From positions 1 through 24,746 of the forward strand of contig JAOXYB010063389.1 of NCBI GenBank assembly GCA_028565635.1: a DNA stretch of 24,746 bases, read 5' to 3'. Under the pieces are notes generated by a model. The model did not search any database, had not been told where the DNA came from, and saw only the letters and a program-made list of their open reading frames with translations. Below, one piece after another: positions 20,452-24,746 of the stretch (its first letter is position 1; every line of letters begins with the position of its first letter). A program made the translations under genes and the position numbers. Source of the DNA: Phoronis ovalis (lineage: Eukaryota > Phoronida > Phoronidae).

Positions 20452-20618
20452 TCAGTTTAAAGGAGGTCGAACCAAATTTTGAATTACTGTCAACCATCAG
20501 CAGCATAGTGCATTCATCATGCAGAGAAATCAAATCCTGCATACCTGGGTACAAAAGGTACAATATATCGGGAGAAGGAATAGGGGAAGGTAATTCAAAT
20601 ACCACCATTAAGCAAGAA
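20452..20618 (-). other. candidate exon with open frame, two possible donors
   Basis: Acceptor CTTTTGTTTCAAATCTAG ends at 20619. The frame starting at ATG 20608 reads MVVFELPSPIPSPDILYLLY and later LISLHDECTMLLMVDSNS. One donor, CCCAG|GTATGC, has its intron starting at 20544; a second, CTGA|GTATGT, at 20451. Both leave the frame in phase 1, so either could in principle join the Ig1 exon, but the N-terminus is not a convincing signal peptide. I recognise no domain. It might be an exon of another minus-strand gene or a chance frame. Confidence 0.25.
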
Positions 20619-22215
20619 CTAGATTTGAAACAAAAGGAAGAAATATGCCTGGTATAAGAAATTGAAACTGAAAGGTGCCAGCATCTAAAACTAGTGCAAT
20701 ATTACACAATAAAAACTTTTAATCAGATTTGTATAAAGGTATAATATAAAAGGCCATGAAATATGCTACCGACACAAGCCTTTGTGTTTAGAATTATACT
20801 TATTAAAAAACTTGCCTATATGTTAACAACTGATATTAGTTTGTTAATCCTTATCATGGAATGGGGTCTTAAACATTTTCAGTAGTTTACCTTTCCAACT
20901 GATTATGATAACCTAGAAAAATTAACAAATACAACTTATCAGTTTGAGCACACACTGCGGCTCATCTGCTGCCCCTCATGTGTTGTTCTAAGCACATGTG
21001 TAATTCTCAAATTTACAATTATCTTCTATTTTATCTCATGTTCAATATATTTCAAAACAACATTTTGGGTCAATAAGCCTCAAAATTTGAAAAAATATTT
21101 TTAAAATAAATTTGAAGTATTTACTTACAGAGTGAGTTATGAAAATAAAATTCAACACATTTCAGGGGAAAACAATTATATCTAAGCTCAAGCCATGGTT
21201 CAGACCATACATGTTATTTTTTATTTAACTAATTTGCTCAATAAAAAACATGGTGAAGTTTGAATAATTTAGTGCGTTTTTTGTAATTTATCAGTCTCAT
21301 TATACCAATCAAAATGCTGAAAACCAAAAGAGAAAACAATTGATTAGCGAGAGCTTGAAACAGACTTTTATGTTTGAATGTAACATACTAGGAGACAGTA
21401 ATGGAAAGAAGACATGTGATGGGTAACATTTGACTTTGTTCGCCTTACCAAAATTTCAGACTAAGATGTTCATTTCGTAAATTTCACCTCTCTGTGCAAT
21501 AAAAGAAAAGTAAGGTTCAGAATAGCCCATTTATTTTTTTACTACAAATATCTATCCTTCAATCAGGTTCTTGTCAAACATTGTACAACAGCAAAACACA
21601 GACTTCCCTGTTTTGGTTCAAGATAAAACAGTGACATTCCAGTAAAGAAGGAATCAGATTATCTAAGATATATAACATTAAATATTACAAATCTGGTATC
21701 AATAAAAGTGAAATATCAAGGGACATAAGCCTAGATTAAAGAAAAAATTCAATTATCAGTATTAAGCCAGAGCAGAATTATTACATAAAATACTTATATT
21801 AAATCACTAATTTCAATTCATCAGACACAGATTAGATTAAATTTGACCAACAGTGATACTTTAATACTCTGGAATACTAAAACCCTGTTCTGTTAGCCTG
21901 CTTTTTAACTTTACGTAACTTGACAGGTATTTGAAAAGTACCAAATTGGAAAACCTTCAATTAGTTTAAACTGTAGCCAGCTATATGCTGTACAGTTGCA
22001 TCCATAATTTATTCATAAAGATATAGCGCAACAGTTCAGAAACAAGTTTTTCTGTTAAAAATGTATTTCTGGTACAAAATGTCAAAAAAATTTGCTGTTA
22101 AAGTATTGGACCAAATTTTCTGTTGCCTTCAAAGTTTCATCTCAAATGCAATTATTTATATGTAGATTTAAAATTAGAATAATCTGAATCTGATAAACAT
22201 TGAAAATAAACGTAC

Positions 22216-22253
22216 CTTAAACTTTCACTCCCAAAGGAATTGTTAACCTCTCT
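22216..22253 (-). other. candidate short 5' exon
   Basis: Acceptor ACATTTTCCAG ends at 22254, after a long pyrimidine-rich tract, and the donor TTTAAG|GTACGT starts at 22215. The 38 nt contain no ATG and are open in one frame (REVNNSFGSESL). It would fit a micro-exon in a leader; evidence is limited to splice motifs. Confidence 0.2.
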
Positions 22254-23665
22254 CTGGAAAATGTTTTTTAAAAACAACAGCAAGAAAAAGTTGTAATCAG
22301 ATGTCCAGAAGGCTTTTTCCAAACAGAACCACAACCATCCTTGTACAAGATCAATTCAAAAGTAAGATGTAACTTCCCAGTATATACCTATTCCTGGATT
22401 TCTTGAAATATATACATATGGTGTTCATTTTAATAGAAGCCTATACAATTTAAGGTTCCCATAACATGAATATTTTATCATTCATATGATTGATAGATGT
22501 CAATTTATCAGAGTGTAATCCAAAACACATACCCTTGTGACTGGTCAACAGTACAGCAGTGGTGAGTTTGACTTTTAAGCTTTTAATGTGTAGTGTTATG
22601 GTTAAATTATTATGTGCTTATTTCTTCATTAAATAGATAATTTCAACATTTAATTTAATGTGACGTGATACTTTATTCAATTATTATGCAGAGAAGAAAA
22701 AATCACAAACAAATAATTATTGCATATTTTAACTAATAATTATTAATTCTAATTGTAATTTGAATACAAGACTAAGAATATCAAACCACTTCCTTTCTTT
22801 TAACCATGACAGGTAAACAAAAATAAAGGCATTTATTAAATTTAGGAGGCTGGTAAGCAGGATCTAAGCATAACTTTGCAATAAATGTCAAAAATTTATT
22901 AAACAATTTAATAAATACACACTTGACAGCAACCAGGTGTATCATGTCTGCTTTTTTAAAATAAACATTTAAAAATTACTTTGTCATTTTTTAATGCAGT
23001 GAGTTTGAACAAAGAAACCACTTTTCCTTAAATCAAAATGACAAATTTGTTTTAATTATTTCATTATAAATGTCACACTGTCTGTTACATGCATGGTCAA
23101 AGTATTCCACAACAAACAGTGTTATCTCTAACACATTCTGTATTTGTATCCTTGTATCTTCATTATTAATTTTTTTCTATATATCAGCTACTTGTATATA
23201 ATATTCATCTAGGTAAACACTATCAGAAGGATAAGTTTCGATATATACAACATATTTTGAACTTTTATCTATTTTTTAGATAAAGACTTTTAGAAAGAAA
23301 ATTTAGATACACCTTAAAATCTAATCCCATTTTTATTGTAAACACTTTTAGGAAGATAGATCACAAAACTAATTTCTCAAAAAAAATTGAGCATGTAAAT
23401 ATTTTATCTCTTAAATATAGCATGCTCCGAAATCAAACATGCAAGCACAGCACTGGATGCAGGAATTCACAATTATATAACATTACTTTAGTTCCTAGCA
23501 TTTTTTAAAAGGGCTTCCCAAAGGTAGAGTCCAAAATTTTATTCGCCTCTAAGTTACAGACCTACAAAATCTGTAACTGACATATCAGCCATTTACTGGG
23601 GATGAAAGTAAACTTTTGACAGGTATGTACCACCCAGGATTTTAAACTCTTAATCCCGATCTTCA

Positions 23666-23785
23666 TTAAAGGTATATTCCATGGTAAGAACTACGTACTG
23701 CTTGAAACACATCTGTGGCTATAATCATTACAGATAAAATTAATAACAAGGAGTAACTGTATGCAGAAACTACTTTAAAAACCAT
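23666..23785 (-). other. 39-codon frame resembling a signal peptide
   Basis: From ATG 23785 the frame reads MVFKVVSAYSYSLLLILSVM, continuing IIATDVFQA, a textbook-like n-region, hydrophobic core and small-residue end, then ten more residues to a TAA. A weak donor, AGCA|GTACGT, follows the FQA codons in phase 0. That phase does not fit the Ig1 exon of FGFRL1. It may be the first exon of an unrelated secreted protein or chance, since hydrophobic frames are common in T-rich DNA. Confidence 0.12.
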
Positions 23786-24746
23786 GTTCTTAGACCACAC
23801 AACCATATAGAGAATTTTAATGGCAGTGACCCCCTGGGGTTTACAATGTAATATAATAACATATTTACATAGCACTGGATTACAGAGATATAGTTTTTGA
23901 TGTGGTTCAATTTTCATTTAATGAAGAGAGCGAAACTTTACACAATATCAAATTTTAAGTTCAGTTCTTTACTTTGCATAAAGTGTTCAATTTCTATATA
24001 AAGAAGCATCAACAAATAGCATTCTAAACCAATAAATGTGTTTAATATCCCAGCAGCCAGAAAGATGTTCTTAATTCACTTGACCAAAACAAATTTACTT
24101 TTCCTCATCAAAAATTATAGCAAATACATTCAACATTAGTCTGGTTTATAAGCAAGTGTTATTTTTTTTACATAAAAATGCTTAAAATTTATATTTATAG
24201 GTATTACTCTTCTTAATTGAGAAAAATCTTTATTTTAATAGTGAAACCAAACCTGGTTATATAATATTGAAACTTGTAAATATGGAGCATGTAAACACAG
24301 TTTGTCATTTCCCTAACTTTCTGTGGGAATACATGCCTATTTTGTTTGTGAGGAACAACACTAATTAACTTTATTTACCTACTAAACAAAAGGGTTTAAA
24401 CAACATACTAATTGTTTGAACAAAAAATAAATTTGAGGAAAAACTACAAGACAGGAAACCATAAAATCACTGACAATTCAAAAATATCCTCTCTTAGGCT
24501 CCATCACAATCTTCATAAAATTATGTTGGTACATTGTTATGTCCAACTCAGTAAACAAATTAGAATGTGCTTATAGCTTGTATAACTATGCCTGAAGAAT
24601 TAAATACAAGGATAAAATTTTACCACTAATGAGTGCTAACACTGTTTGCCAACTGTTTGACATAAAAAGAACCATGCAACTGCTGGTCTCCTTTAATAGG
24701 TGCTGAAACAAATGGGTACAAATAAGTTGTCCCTTGTTACCAGGAT

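Larger units (their letters stand above)
18446..24746. other. no recognisable gene; AT-rich flank
   Basis: Sequence with many poly-A/T runs and no identifiable protein. Minus-strand splice-bounded candidates at 20452-20618 and 22216-22253 and a signal-peptide-like frame at 23666-23785 are listed. If the 18383 exon is a leader of FGFRL1, this is upstream intron or promoter; otherwise it is intergenic. No tRNA, rRNA or complete mobile element was seen. Confidence 0.5.

Noticed and set aside
20881-20928. Micro-exon-like acceptor/donor pair on the minus strand (TTTTTCTAG ... GGAAAG|GTAAAC)
   Set aside because: Only 22 nt between sites, a stop in one frame, and nothing linking it to neighbouring exons.
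23575-23690. Strong plus-strand donors (GACAG|GTATGT near 23620, CATG|GTAAGA near 23683)
   Set aside because: No open frame of useful length or credible acceptor precedes either, so no exon can be supported.
1-24746. CRISPR arrays, bacterial operons, promoters or terminators
   Set aside because: No regularly spaced repeats and no bacterial gene organisation; spliced exons of an animal receptor show this is eukaryotic DNA.

Overview
This is AT-rich animal genomic DNA, roughly two thirds A+T by eye. It has long introns, few CpGs outside one block, and a 100-N assembly gap at 11957-12056. The one securely identified gene is FGFRL1 (fibroblast growth factor receptor-like 1), read on the minus strand. 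The Ig1 sequence is clearly diverged from vertebrate FGFRL1, and the base composition suggests an invertebrate. A marine lophotrochozoan such as a mollusc is my preferred guess, but the window cannot settle this.

Layout in transcription order (right to left). Region 14.4-24.7 kb has no recognisable protein. It holds several short minus-strand stretches bounded by good splice signals, the best being an ATG-free, frame-closed exon at 18383-18445 that looks like 5'UTR. At 14264-14356 is an exon-like segment with its own ATG, a hydrophobic N-terminus and a phase-1 donor. From about 12.9 to 14.1 kb, CpG is visibly enriched, which suggests a promoter, with an E2F-like palindrome and a TATA-like box. 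The exon at 7760-7883 carries a short 5'UTR and the start codon plus a 24-residue signal-peptide-like sequence, and ends in phase 1. After a 6.58-kb intron, the exon at 907-1179 encodes the first Ig domain (phase 1 at both ends). The remaining Ig domains, membrane segment and histidine-rich tail must lie beyond position 1.

The phase-1 ends at 7760 and 14264 both join the Ig1 exon to give a Gly-Pro-Pro start, as in vertebrate FGFRL1. This suggests alternative promoters or alternative signal-peptide exons, or else a 32-codon upstream ORF if both exons sit in one transcript. The rest is intron or intergenic sequence with a 90-bp tandem duplication at 8066-8242, a TA microsatellite, a probable artefactual 77-bp duplication flanking the N gap, a CpG-rich repeat fragment at the left edge, and a few unidentified open frames. 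Those open frames are listed with low confidence because frames of that length are expected by chance here.
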